From: Chloranthus sessilifolius
Lineage: Eukaryota; Streptophyta; Magnoliopsida; Chloranthales; Chloranthaceae
DNA length: 64,000 nucleotides
Direction of reading: 5' to 3'
Assembly: GCA_021018995.1 (NCBI GenBank)
Contig: CM037598.1
Location: forward strand, 44,322,685-44,386,684
The notes under the pieces: model-generated
What the model saw: the letters and a program-made list of their open reading frames with translations, nothing else
What the model was told of the DNA's origin: nothing
Database searches by the model: none
Shown: piece by piece, positions 1 to 11,525 of the stretch
Numbering within the stretch: the first letter of the stretch is position 1
How the letters are laid out: every line of letters starts with the position of its first letter
Made by a program: the position numbers and the translations under genes

Positions 1-1808
1 TTTTTATACACTACTAATTATTCAGTTAGTCATTGCATGTTCATTATTTCAAAATATTTCAAATCTTTTATCCTTAGCTTTCCATCATCGCAATTATCCT
101 TGATCAAAAATCAATAATTTCAATTCTTGTATAGCGTGGAGCGTGTGCATATTAGTGAAAAGTTTATTCATCATAGATTTTTTTAAGCTGTAGTTTTTAG
201 AAAATATTTTCATCCAAACTCCCACTTATTAGCATACTCTAAAAAATAATAAAAAATTTGGGATCTCATAATATGATATGCTCGTGATAAATTCAAAGGA
301 CAATTAGTTAAAAAGATAAATCTCATAGAAAGGATAATCAATTCTTTTCATATAATTTTTATTTATTCATAGTATCTATTTCATATATCTCTACTAGACT
401 CATATTTTTGCAAATCGTAAATCACAAAGGTCATTCCTTTGGCTTATAGTGGGGTATTGGGTTTTCAAAAGGTTTCAAAGAAAAATGTAAAGAGGATTCA
501 AAATTATTTTCAAGAGTTTAGCACTTTCTTTTCTTCTTCTTCTAGTTTTCAGCTTCAGTAAGTATCCTTATTTTGGATAACTTCTTCTCATTTCTTTTTC
601 TTTTTGTAAATCTGAATTTTCTCTTCTTTTTCAGTTTGGAAGCTTTTTGCTTCTCTTTTCACAAAATCGTCTTTTACGATTTTTCATTCTTTTTCTTTCC
701 TTTTTCCATATTTTCATACATTTGTATTTCTTTTTTAGTTATACCATTTTTAGCAGATCCCTTATCTATTAACTCATACTCCTTTCACTCCCTTTTCTTC
801 CCTTCTTTTACATCCTAAACTCTTAGAAATTATAAGGGTTAAGGATAGAAAGTTTTGGGCAGTACACATGATTAAGGGTTTATAAAATTCTGGTACAAAA
901 AAATTTAGTCTTTAGGCTTCTAATATGGGTTCAAATGGTAAAATATTATGGGATTTTGGATTTTTAGCTCTGATTTAATAAAAGATGGCCTTCGATCATT
1001 TTCACGATTTACTAATATGGATGTCTTATTGCTTTGATATATTTAATAGGCAGTTCTAAATAAATAAATTATCATAATCATAGAATATATTAATTCTAAG
1101 TTCAGCATTATAAGATTTCATTTTGACAACAATAGTAGAGCAGTTTCAAGAAAATTAAGCATGAATAAAAATAGTTTTTCTTTCTCTTAGAATAAAGGGG
1201 AATAGGCTCTATAGCTCATTGGTTATATGATTTTGAAACTATAATCTAAAATATTTCACAGTTCAGATCAATTATATAGTTTCAAAAATCCTTTTAATAC
1301 AATGTTCTAGAGATGCTTTACTTTGAATTAGAACGATTTTTATTTTGATTTTTGAACTACTACTATGATGGTTTGCTAAGAAATTCTAATTTTTATATTT
1401 TTTTCTTTCATAATTTGCATATAATGATTAACTTATCTAACAAAAATTCAAAAATTTAAAAAAAAAATAAAATTTCTATGAAAAAGAAAACTAAAAAGAA
1501 AACTATACTAATATATACAAAGGTGGTGTATACCCCCAAACTTAAATAGGACAATATCCTCATTATGCAAAATAGGAGATATACAAGAAAAGTTATCATA
1601 AATTATTGATAAATTGATTATGAACCAGATATATATTCTCCCCCAAACTTGAGAGAAAATATTCCCGGCTAATTCTCGATGTTTCAATAATAAAAATGTT
1701 AGTAAAAAAATAAAAATAAATAAATGTTAGTAAAAATATTAGTTAAAAGAAAAGAGAAATATATTACTGAATTAAATATTTATAATAATTTTCAAAATTT
1801 TCCTGCCT
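1..1808 (-). other. 3' noncoding tail of element B
   Basis: AT-rich stretch downstream of ORF3 of element B with no credible coding region. It holds a polypurine-like box at 1525-1565 (minus sense contains AAGTTTGGGGGTATACC) and a second similar run at about 1639-1668. The first matches a box at the same place in A, D and K. The short plus-strand open frame at 573-818 is a phenylalanine-rich low-complexity translation and is not supported. Confidence 0.6.
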
Positions 1809-4466
1809 GTGAGGCTTGTGTTATGTCTAAAGGTTTACTCACTAAGGGATGCAAGATATGAGACCATTGATTGTGAAGGGATATGTGGTTTAGTTGGTAT
1901 AGCACCCAGCTTGTTAATGCAGTCCTCGTCGGAGTCAGAGATTTCTACAGTGCCGCAGTTAGAATCGTTTTCTTGTTCAAGCTCCACTTCCTCTTCTAGT
2001 GGTACTTCTATAAGATGTGCCTTTGTTTCTCTCTTTTCTGTTAATGCTAGCTCATATTTTGCTTTCAAGGCTTGCAGTTATGCTTCCAATATAGCCTGTT
2101 TGTTCTGAAGTTGGGATATCACAACAAAGTATTCTTTACGCTTAGCTCTCAGATCTTCCGATACAGCCCTTTCTCTTATTATATCAACCTAGTATTGGGT
2201 TGTGATAGTTTTAATATGTTGCTTCTATTCCTGACAGGTGGGTATTAGTGATTCCTTACCATCTTATAATTTGGGCACTTTTTCTTTTTCTACTGTCATT
2301 TGGTGATTCTTTTCAAATAGCTAGGCATGTAGTGACTGCAGATATTCTTTGTAGGCTCTTTCTTTGTTTCCTGAGCATCTGGATCATTAGTAAACTCTGT
2401 CAATTGTTCTCCCAGTTGTGCTATTCTATCATCATATTCCTTTTCTTTTCTTTCCCAACCTTGCTATTTTTCTTGTAGAATCCTGTTCTCTCCTTGTAGC
2501 TATGGTACTTGATTTCTAAGGGTTGCAGTTTCCTCTTGAATTTTCTTATTTGTTTCGGCTATCCAGTGCACACGATACTCCTTTATTGCCTTCTATTTAT
2601 GTTCTTGATTATTGCTTGCCTTTCCTGTGCAGTAGGCATGTTGTCTCGTAGTCTGCTTTTCAACACATATATTTCATCCATCATTCTTCTGACTACACTT
2701 GGTAATTGGGCATTGGAACTCTGCCATTGCTCTACTTCTTTTAATCTTCTCTCCAAATCAGGTTGTTCAATCACTAGGTCTATTAAAGTAGTAACTGGAA
2801 TAGACATTTCTTGATGTAAGAGTGCGCTGAAGCTCTCTCATGGGACTTCAATATGTAGCCTTAATTTTGCAGCTTGGGATGTAGCTGCTGTGGTGGTGGC
2901 CATGGAGTCAACAGGGGATGGGAGTTCGATTTCTTGGTTTACTCCTATTTTCGACATAGGAGGGGGAGCTGATAATGCTTCTAATGAGGCAATTGATTAA
3001 AAACTGACAGGGCTGGGCTAAAAGTGGCCACTTTAAGATTTTGGTGCTCAACTGGTGCCGAAGTGTCTTCTACTGCTTCACTGCTTGGATGCACCGGTTC
3101 TGCTTCAGTAGGAGTGGGTTGAATTTCATGCGGCATGGTAGGCCCTGTTGGTGAATCTAGAGCTGAGTCATATAGACTGGCTTGATTTTCAACTGGTATT
3201 CTATCCTCAGGTGTTTTCTCTGTCACTGGGGAACTGCTTCTTTCCCTTTCACATGGTGGAGTAGAAATATTCTCACCTTCTTCTATAACCATTGTTTTAG
3301 TGGTGTCAGTCTTTGCTGCCTGTTCTATGACAGCCTCTAACTGTTCTAGGACAGTTTCGAATGTGGGTAGGACCTCTTTTGGTTGTCTCGTGATAGGAAT
3401 TATTTTTTTATTTGTGGCACTTAAAGTTCTCCTATAGGTCTGAGGTGTTAGACTTTCATTGCTGCGAGGTAATGCTTTCTCCATGCCGTTAATTTTGTAT
3501 CCCACATTTATCAACAAATTTGTGATTAGCCCCCCAAAAGGTAGATATAACTTATTTGTCTGGTACTTCTTCAGAGACAACTTCTCCCTTGCTATGTTCA
3601 TCACTTCCATGAGGTATGAAGGGACATCAAACCAATAGCGGTGTTCCATTAGGTATAAAGCTTTTGCAAAGAGGGCCCTTCGCTGGGTCCCATGTCCCAT
3701 CGAGTGGATAGTTTTGTGAATTAAAATATCAAAAAATGAAGGGATAAGTTCAGTTCTTCTAAATCTTTATGTACAAAGGACCTATCATTAGGTGGCTTGC
3801 CTAACAAATCTATGGCCATTTGAATGAAATCTGGCAGAGTTTCGGGTAAAGGTCAAAGTATATTTACCTCTGGGATGTCAGGGGACAACCTAGGTCTCTC
3901 CAAGGGTGCATTCATCACCCCACCAACCATTGCTTTTGTGATCAAAATTAGAAATCCATCAATGGTTGGGGACAGAGCTGGGACTGGTGCCTTTCTACTA
4001 ATGTTCATTTTGGCATAAAATAGTCTTACCAATCTAGGGTAGACGTGGGTAATTCTAGGCTCTAGACAATAGTGGAGCCCGACATCCTTAAAATATTTGA
4101 TGGCTTCTCCTCCCATCTCTAATTTTTCCAGGGCATTATCATCAACTGTAACCTCAGCTCCCATGATATATTATTTTAATGAAGTAAGGAGCTTATCTGC
4201 TGAGGCTTTAGAAGATGCTAGCCTTTTGCCTTTTTCTATGTTGGGTCCCCTTTTTAGGGCGGACACAGAATCTTCCACAATTGTGCCCGTGGGATCTTCT
4301 CTAGTAACTACCCCTAAGGACCTGGTTTTCTTCCTGGGACAATCTGTTGCTTTAGCTTTTATGGCAGCAGACCGTGCAATACGGTAATAATAAGGGTATT
4401 ATCAGAATTATTACCTTCATCTTCTTCCTCATCTTCTCTTTATCGTTTCCCCTGTTCGTTAGTCAT
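1809..4466 (-). pseudogene. ORF3 (env-position ORF, plant transposon protein type) of element B
   Basis: Decayed third ORF at the position where Athila elements carry an env-like gene. The segment near 4164-3853 has the family signature YPRLVRLFYAKM. The segment from 3700 has LPFGGLITNLLINVGYKI, matching the LPYGRLITRLLLRGGYKI segment of element A. These belong to the 'putative plant transposon protein' domain family (similar to PF20167; recognised from memory, not searched). A Pro/Ser/Thr/Glu-rich linker follows, then a coiled-coil-like stretch (about 2807-2583), then an acidic end with EISDSDED (about 2068-1835). Function is unknown. The start at 4466 follows a good splice-acceptor consensus. 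Several breaks. Confidence 0.7.
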
Positions 4467-4469
4467 CCT

Positions 4470-4567
4470 CTGCAAAAGTTAATCAATCTTATTAATTAAA
4501 CCTAGAAAAAACCAAGTGTTAAATGAATAATCCATACAACACCTTTTAATGAAAATAATTTTGTTAC
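4470..4567 (-). other. Candidate leader intron of ORF3, element B
   Basis: On the minus strand, AAAAG|GTAACA at 4567 and TTTTGCAG|AGGATG ending at 4470 bracket an AT-rich 98-base stretch just before the ORF3 start. Athila-type third ORFs are thought to be expressed from spliced RNA, so an intron here is plausible. Only the consensus sites support it. Confidence 0.4.
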
Positions 4568-5113
4568 CTTTTCAACGGTTGAAACCCTAAATTAGCTTAA
4601 CTCGGTGAAATGTTCGTAAGGTTTCCCAAAATAAAATTGAAGGAAAAGGAATTTTTATGAAAATGTATGGTTTGATTAGGTAGCAGAATGGTTCAGATTA
4701 CAGGAAATTCAAAAAAGTGAGGGAAGCTAGGGGTGGAAAAGATAAAGCCATAGGATTTTGAAAATGGGACCGACATATTCTTCTTTTTAGAATATATGGG
4801 TCTTGTTTTTAACGATGACCTCCTAAGCCGGCCATTGCTTAAGTTATCCAAGAATCGTAAGTTGATTCTAGCTTTAATGAGCTAAGAATCGCAATCGCTG
4901 TGTTTCAAACTACGAACAATCGTAAGTTCATATGTTTTTCTACTCTATAATATACAGTAAGTATGCATTACGATCTATCATTTTTTAATGATTTAGGTTG
5001 TAATATGATACTAAAAAAAATATGAAAATAAAAATAAAAATAAAATTATTTACATATTTTACAATTGGTGCTATGGATGAGTTAGTAGCTCGACGATCCG
5101 TGAGGGTTTTAAA
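4568..5113 (-). promoter_or_regulatory. ORF3 leader of element B with repeated ACGATT motif and TATA-like site
   Basis: Noncoding stretch between the end of gag and ORF3. Between about 4935 and 4795 the minus strand repeats CGATTCTT-type motifs (ACGATTGTTCG, GCGATTCTTAG, ACGATTCTTGG). A TATA-like CCATATATT follows at 4798-4791, about 325 bases before the ORF3 start. The same ACGATTCTT motif occurs in the U3 part of this element's LTR (24060-24310). Confidence 0.45.
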
Positions 5114-5477
5114 TTAGATTTGGAGAGCAGCTGTCTCCCCCAAGAAAGCTTGTCCTCTAGGATTGCTTACTGGCTGCGTAGGTAATTGGCCACTCTCTCT
5201 CTTTGCCACATGGGAAGCTAGTTGTCCAATTTGACTTTCCAACTTCATTATGGACTGTGTATGTGAATGAAGGGTCTGAGAGAATTGAGCAAGTTGGTGC
5301 AAATCTCGTGACTACTGGTGCGACTGTTGTTGTAAATCCTAAAGGATTTGAACAATCATAGCATCAGGAATACTACTTTGTTGTTCAATCTGGGGTTGTG
5401 CTGCCTGTAATTGAGGTCTTTGGTGGAAAACTTGGGTCTGGAAAAATCGGGGCAGCACAGCTGTTGGTGCTGGTTAA
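5114..5477 (-). pseudogene. gag C-terminal part, element B
   Basis: Minus-strand remains of the end of Athila gag. Glutamine-rich sequence leads into LESQIGQLASHVAKRESGQ and then LPTQPVSNPRGQ, matching the LPSQPVVNPKGQ near the gag end of element A. The gag frame finishes a few residues later without running into protease, as in A. It is separated from the preceding gag segment by solo LTR C. Confidence 0.7.
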
Positions 5478-6001
5478 TGTTGGTTATCTCAGGTTGCTAT
5501 TTGTTATTGGTGAGAAAACAGTGGTGAAGAAAAATAAATCAAAAAGTGAAGAGATGGAAATTGGTTAAAACAACAAGTTTAAAATACATAGCCTACAAGA
5601 TACAGGGCTGTTGTAGCATGTTTTGAGTAAGTAAATGTTTGTCCCATAGAGAAATTGATCTAGAACCCAAAATGGGTTATATTAGTAGGCCTTCAGATCT
5701 TGCTACAGGTCTGGCAATCCTAGAGAAAGAGAGTTGGGTGTCAAAACTACACTAACTAACACTAAAAGAAGAGAAAGAAAGTGCAGTCCTATCCTAAAGA
5801 AAGGGTTTATGAAGAAGGTGGTGTTGGTTTGTGATAAAATAAAGATAAAATTGATGGGAAGTAGGCAATTAAGCTAAGGTTATTTCAGTTATATAACTTA
5901 GATTTAGAGACTTTTCTATAGCAATCCTTCAGATGGCTACAAGCACATCTGCAAGGAGGAAGTATGTAACTCAACTCTCATGATTTGACCTGGTCTCTTA
6001 A

Positions 6002-6544
6002 GGCTATAACCTATCCATTTCAATGGTCATAGGCTATCCAATAGAGAGGATCAAACCACATGAGTTAAATCAGAAAACCAATCTGATCCAAGGGAATGGA
6101 TTGATCTTAAGGCTATAACCTATCCACTTAAATGGTCACAGACTATCCAATAGATATCCTCCAACCAATGGGTCAAATCAGTTCATTAGAATCATTGCAG
6201 ACACCATATTTGCCAGGTTACAAGCTCAGGCATCCATGGGAGCAAATAGCTCTTGAAAAATCAGTGGAAACCACAGTTGTTCAGAGACTATTTGGGAACT
6301 TAAATGCAGCTGATCATTGCTACAAAAGGCTTGCAATGACTCAGCTCACAAGTCTGCAATCTCTACAGAGAAATTAGATCTAACATCTGATGTTAGTCAT
6401 GTACAGCAGAGAGTAGCTTGTTCCTGCTACAACCTCTCACAAGGCTACAAGCTAAAGTGCAAAGGATAAGAATCCCTCTCAGATCTATGGCTTGGAATCA
6501 CCCTAGGGCTATAGTCTATCCACTCAAATGGTCACAGGCTATCC
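6002..6544 (-). repeat. Three copies of the conserved LTR hairpin in C
   Basis: Copies at 6002-6039, 6111-6149 and 6507-6544. In minus-sense RNA the first has arms AUAGCCUAU and AUAGGUUAU. The second has AUAGUCUGU and AUAGGUUAU, which pair fully when G-U pairs are allowed. The third has one mismatch. All keep the CCA/UGG upper stem and a six-base loop. Confidence 0.65.
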
Positions 6545-7006
6545 ACAGAGGTTATCAAAATTACAGAGGTCTAAGATGGAACATGAAAATTGCTGCTACC
6601 ACAATGGTTATAGGGCTACAAGCTCGAGCTTCCATGGGGTTTTTAAATTGGTAAAATCCTAAGTGTATGGCATAGATCAAACAATACTATGGACAAATAG
6701 GAAAATAGTAGATTGAATAAGCATTAAAATAGACATTTCATTGATTAAATAAACACTTACAATGAGATGTCATCAAGGTAGCAACCTTGTGTAGAACAAC
6801 CATCAACAAATCCCAATGTGTACAAAACCCATTACAAAAAGTGAAGTAAACTATGCCAAATTAATTACAGAGACTCTATCTAGCAAGTGCATGGCTAAGG
6901 AAGAAGAAAAATAGAAAAAGAAGGTGATCTAACCCTAACCCTAATCTGCTAGAGTTAATAGCTGACTAAGGTTGAAGGAGAGATGATTTTCTAAGTTTAA
7001 ATTACA

Positions 7007-7015
7007 GCTTTTATA
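7007..7015 (-). promoter_or_regulatory. LTR TATA box, element C
   Basis: Minus-strand TATAAAAGC-type box between the motif-rich U3 region and the hairpin-bearing leader. It fits the TATA position in LTRs A, D and H. Confidence 0.55.
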
Positions 7016-8133
7016 CTCAGTCTTTGATGCCTTGGCCAAGAGGAATTAAACCCTAATTTTACGATAGACGTGGCTTAGTCACAACCCTTGGATGCATCAG
7101 GGTGTGTGCATAGAAATTAGGGCCTCAAGATGTGTGCCCTAGACCTGGGTCAGCTGGCTTTGATTCTTTCGTGCATTCATGTAGTTTGCAAAGTGCTCAC
7201 GAGGTAAAATTTAGCTTGGAAGGCTTATCATTCGCGCAAAAGGATTTGACTTATCGCGCAGCTGCTTTGCTCTGAAATGCGCTCGCGAGGGAAGAATTTG
7301 CAATGGTTTATCTCAGCTCGCACAGTGGAACTTCAGGTAATTCCGGTCATGAGGGTCTCGCGTATAAGAATTTTCATCTTGCTCGGCTCCTTGTGTAGTG
7401 AGCGACACAACTCGCACAGTGAAGGTTTATGCTTTGACGTGCGTGAGAGAGTTTCTAGAGCTCTTTCTCCTCTTGAGCTATGTGAGAGCTGCGTGAGTTT
7501 GCTTGAGTCTTTTGTGCAAATTGGTCTAGCGAGACTGCGCACGTGGCTAATATGAGACTTGATCCCCGTGAGAGCTTCGCGAGCCAGCTTTCTGAAGGTT
7601 CTAGTGCATGAGTGCCTCACGAGGTCTTGGACTATTTAGAGCATTTGAACCATGCGACTACTGCGTGAAGTAGTTCTCTGAGGCCAATCCTTCACTGAGT
7701 TGTGAGAGTTCTTCATGATTTCACTTTGTGTTGCAGGCATTGACTTCGGGAGGTGGCTGCTACAGGTTTAAACTACACGAGCCAACACTCCTGACTGCGC
7801 GAGGTGACACTCCTGCTCCTCTGCTGTAGTGCAGATGCTGCTATTGCAGCTTTCTCCACTCATATCCATTCTTCTCTCATCTGCTAGACTTCTTGGGTCC
7901 ACATTGGCATGCAAAATAGTCACCATGGAGTGTACCACAATGGAGTTCCGGCTGTCCTTGCATCAGCTCCACATCTTAGCATGCATTCTCTCTCTTTTTG
8001 GCTTCAAATACTTGGACTTTGTATTAAGCTTCAGCTGTTATTATTAACTACAAAACATACTAAACAGAAGATTATTAGACAGCTATAAGGTGTAGTAAAG
8101 GCTAGGTTAAGAGGTGAAAAGTGGTACTTTTCA

Positions 8134-8846
8134 GTGAATAATAGTTGCGCTCCAGCGGTGGAACCATAATTAAATCCCGGGTGATTGCTCCATGCTGGGT
8201 TGTATGTGTTCCTATAGTCTCCCCTCTTAAAGGCCATTGCTTGCTCTATTTCCACCAATTCTTGATATTGTTGTGCAGAAGGGTTCTCCGTATATGTGTA
8301 TATTTGGAAAATTTGAGGGTTTATCGTAGGCCTATCCAGAGTATTTGGGTTGGAATTCATACGTGCGGTAATTTTCTGCTCAAGAGCTCAAACTTTTACA
8401 CTCATGTCGTCCTCAGTTTTCACTTTTTCTTCATTGATTTCATAGACCCCACCTCTTGCGAGCGGGGTATGAAGAGCGATCTCTGGGTCAGTCTACAACA
8501 AAGCCTATTTTTGCTTTGAAGTGTTGGCCAATTTCTCAAATAAATTTTATGTCTGCTGGCCATTTTGAGCCATGAAGGCTCCTCCGCTAATGGCATCGAC
8601 TGTAGACTGGTTGGTATTAGTCAATCCTTGATAGAAACTCTATGCTATAGACCAATTCGACACCTCATGATGAGGGCATTTTTGTAGCAAATCCTTCATT
8701 CGTTGCCAACTCTCATGAAACAATTCTCCAGGTCTTTACCTGAAGACTTGAATCGTCTGGCGAATTTGGTTGATTCTACCGATTGGAAAGTATTCACCCA
8801 AGAATTTGGATTGTAAGTCATCCCACGTGGTTCTACTTCTGGCAGG
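8134..8846 (-). pseudogene. gag middle part, element B
   Basis: Minus-strand remains of Athila gag between insertions A and C. The reading near 8360-8140 includes YRNTYNPAWSNHPGFNYG, a typical plant gag stretch near the nucleocapsid region. The 8846-8500 part corresponds to the central capsid-like region that follows the A insertion point. Several breaks. Confidence 0.6.
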
Positions 8847-9339
8847 TGTTGATTACTTCTGGTGTGCTTACATTATTGGTTGGTGGTGAAAGTTATTTAA
8901 AAATCAAAGACAGAGTAAAACAGGGGGTGAATCCAGCACAACTCAGAAGTCCTAGACCTACAAGATACAGGGTCCTTTGAAGCAAGTTCTGATAAGTAAG
9001 AGTTTGTCCCACAGGGAAAGGTGATCTAGAGCTCCAAGGGAGCCATCTCTAGTAGTCCCTCCAGATCTGTCTACAGATCTAGCAGTCCTAGAAGGAGGGG
9101 AGTTTAAGGTCACTTATTCTAAGTATTTTAATATCTAAACTACAGAAAGGGTTGAGAGGATGGATGGAGTGTAGAAAATAAGTATAAAAAGGGTGAGAAG
9201 TACGTTATTGAGCCAAGGTTAGAGAAGTTTTGTAACTCAAATTCAGATCTGATGTTATAGAAATCCTGTCCAGAGGCCACATTATCACCACTGAGGAGAA
9301 AGGATCCAACCCATCACTCTGCCATGATTCCACCATTCA

Positions 9340-9813
9340 GGCTATAACCTGTCCACTTAAATGGTCACAGATTATCCCATAGGGGAGCCACTATCCAGGG
9401 ATGGGTCAAAACATAACAAGTAAATCACTGCAGACACTATTTCATCCAGGCTATCAGCTCAAGAATCCATAGGGAACCTCAACCTCTAAAGTTCTATATG
9501 TGGGGCTAAGGCTGTAGGACCATGATAGCCCAAACACATAGAACCAGCAAGAGATTGAGTACAACCTTCGATCTAGCTGTCCATTGCTTGAGCGAGGTTT
9601 CAATGGTCCAGTCACCAGCCTATAATCTCTTTAACCAGATCAGATCCAATGTCTGATGGCGGATCTATATAAATATAGGGGAGTCTGCCTCTGTACAATC
9701 TCTCACCAGGCTTCTACAAGCTCAGGAGTAAAGAAGAAGGATCCATCTTGGTTCGGTGGATTAGAATCACTTTAAGGCTATAATCTGTCCACTTAAATGG
9801 TCACAGACTATCC
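9340..9813 (-). repeat. Two copies of the conserved LTR hairpin in the A 3' LTR
   Basis: Copies at 9340-9378 and 9776-9813. The first in minus-sense RNA has arms AUAAUCUGU and ACAGGUUAU around GA-CCA-loop-UGG. All nine outer positions pair, one as U-G. Confidence 0.65.
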
Positions 9814-10283
9814 CAGAGGTTATCCTCCTCACGGAGCCTAAAACAAAACAAAAATATCGCTGCTACCACCATGCTCACAAGGCTACCAGCTCAAGCTCCC
9901 ATGGGGATTTCAGATCTAGTGGGTCCTGTGGTGGGGCTAAGGCTGTAGGACCATGATAGCCCAGACAGACAGGTCACTTGGATCTGAATGGCCCTTAGAA
10001 TCAGTCCTCCATTGTTTTAAAACACAGCCAAAGCAATGGCGGATCACAAGGCAGCAGCCTTGCACAGAGCATCTCACACATAAACACCAATCCCACAAAG
10101 TACAGATCCTATTATATAACATCCATTGATCTAATTCAAAAATACATACAAAGGCATAGCCAGCAAGTGCTGGACTATGGAGAGAAGGAAAGAAAAATAA
10201 AATTACTTACTGCTAAAAAGAAAGAGAAAAGAAAAAACGATCTGAGATGGGTTCCCAGATACCTAAACCTAAGCTAGGTATGG

Positions 10284-10293
10284 GTTTATATAG
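10284..10293 (-). promoter_or_regulatory. LTR TATA box, A 3' LTR
   Basis: Minus-strand CTATATAAAC lies directly downstream of the CGCGAG-rich U3. The same box is at 21182-21173 in the 5' LTR, the copy that would drive the element. Confidence 0.6.
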
Positions 10294-11353
10294 CAGTGGG
10301 GTGGCGGCACATTAGGGTTAGGAAACCCTAATTTTAACGATGCCACGTGGCCTAATAATGATCATTGGATGCCTCGGGGCACGTGCACAGAGATTTGAGC
10401 GTGGGAGTGCATGCCCTAATTGCTGGAAATACCCAGAAGGTCCTCTGCTGAAGAGATGGAAGTTTAGGGTCAGAGCTCCGCTAGGTAGCTATAGTTTCCC
10501 AAACTTATCGCCTGGTAGCTCTTTGCTCTTCGCTAGGATGATTTGAGACTGCAGCTTCAGCCGTCGCGAGGTTGCCTTGGTTTGCTCTTCAGGCAGTCAC
10601 ACGGTAGAGAATTATGCTCTCGCTGGATTTGGCTTTGCGAGGTTAAATAGAAAACACAGTCTCAAGTGTCGCGAGGTTGAAATTCAAGCAGTTGTGAGGT
10701 TGCTCGGTCTTCGTTGGGCTGATCTTCGCGAGAGTGAATTTGAGCAGCGCAAGAACTTCGTGAGCACTTCTCTTTACTAGACTTCGCGAGTTACCTCGCG
10801 AGGCTCTACTAAGTTCTGAACTGTGCGAGGATCTATGTCTCACTTGATGTTCACGAGGTTGGCTTTGCCTTCGCCAGGATGTTTTCTTTCTTGAATGGCG
10901 CGAGAACTGCGCGAGGCATTCTTCTTCTGATGCCCTCTCTCCTCAGCCGTTCTGAGCGAACTGTGCGAGATTGAGAGAGGTCTGCTTTGAACTGCGCGAC
11001 ACTGCATGATGTGTTCTACTCTTGAGCTTCGTGAGAGCTACGCGAGTTTGAGTTTCTGAAGCTCTTCAGTCACTCATCTGCGCGAGAGGTTGCTGTAAAG
11101 TCTTGAGAAGCTCAGTTGAACTGCGTGAGGCATATTTCTCCTGAATCCTCTAAAGCTTGGGTCAGCTACGCGAGGCTCATTTCAGGTCTAGATTCAGAGT
11201 TCATTCTTCTGAGGGATATCTGGTGCCAAAGAAGGCTCCTTAACAGGATTTCTGGCCTTATTTCACTGCTGATTATTACCTACACAAAACACTTAACAAG
11301 AACTTATTAGGTGGCTAAGGGTGGTGAAAAGTGGTACTTTTCAGGTCTTAACA

Positions 11354-11368
11354 CACCCCCAAACCTAA
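11354..11368 (-). other. 3' polypurine tract of element A
   Basis: Minus-strand TTAGGTTTGGGGGTG abuts the 3' LTR and would prime plus-strand synthesis. The same tract is found in D (41491-41477), and a similar one in K (59956-59965). Confidence 0.75.
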
Positions 11369-11460
11369 TCTTTGCTAGTCCCTTAGCAAAGCTACATTAA
11401 ATCTACTCTAAAAATTAAATGCCACTTTCGTAGGGAGCACGAATACATTTAGCATATGTA

Positions 11461-11525
11461 CCAAGCCTTTTAAACCCCTAGGTGATCCCTAGTGGAGGAG
11501 TGAAGTCTCCTGAGGGTTTTCAGTG
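11461..11525 (-). other. Conserved predicted three-way junction, element A
   Basis: In minus sense an outer stem AAACCC/GGGUUU encloses two arms: GGAG-loop-CUCC and CUAGG-GAUCA-CCUAG. D and K carry nearly the same block. The A to K difference in the first arm falls in its loop. Confidence 0.55.

Larger units (their letters stand above)
5478..8133 (-). mobile_element. Element C: solo LTR of an Athila-related family
   Basis: About 2656 bases, plus-strand ends TG...CA, lying inside gag of element B. Its flanks gttaa (5473-5477) and gtgaa (8134-8138) are a target duplication with one difference. The interior matches the A and D LTR layout. In minus sense there is a terminal palindrome (8133-8115), a U3 rich in CGCGAG/GCGTGAG motifs (about 7810-7180), a TATA box (7015-7007), then transcribed sequence with three covarying hairpins. 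No internal region is present, so it is a product of LTR-LTR recombination. Confidence 0.85.
8847..11353 (-). repeat. 3' LTR of element A
   Basis: 2507 bases, plus-strand ends TGTTGATTAC...CTTAACA. In minus sense the U3 carries a terminal palindrome (11343-11325) and about fifteen CGCGAGGTT-like motifs (roughly 11200-10560). A TATA box lies at 10293-10284, followed by the transcribed part with hairpins at 9813-9776 and 9378-9340. Two further inverted repeats, GGGCTA...TAGCCC, lie at 9933-9962 and 9502-9531. Confidence 0.9.

Noticed and set aside
573-818. 81-codon plus-strand open frame
   Set aside because: Phe/Ser low-complexity translation of a T-rich tract in the B tail, with no homologue in the other elements.
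6928-6950. Telomere-like ctaaccctaaccctaa
   Set aside because: Only two to three units inside LTR C, in a leader where 'aaccctaa' is common in plants. Not a telomeric array.
10560-11200. CGCGAG array as the CAMTA 'CGCG box'
   Set aside because: The recalled CGCG-box consensus needs flanks that most of these copies lack. The binding factor, if any, is unknown.
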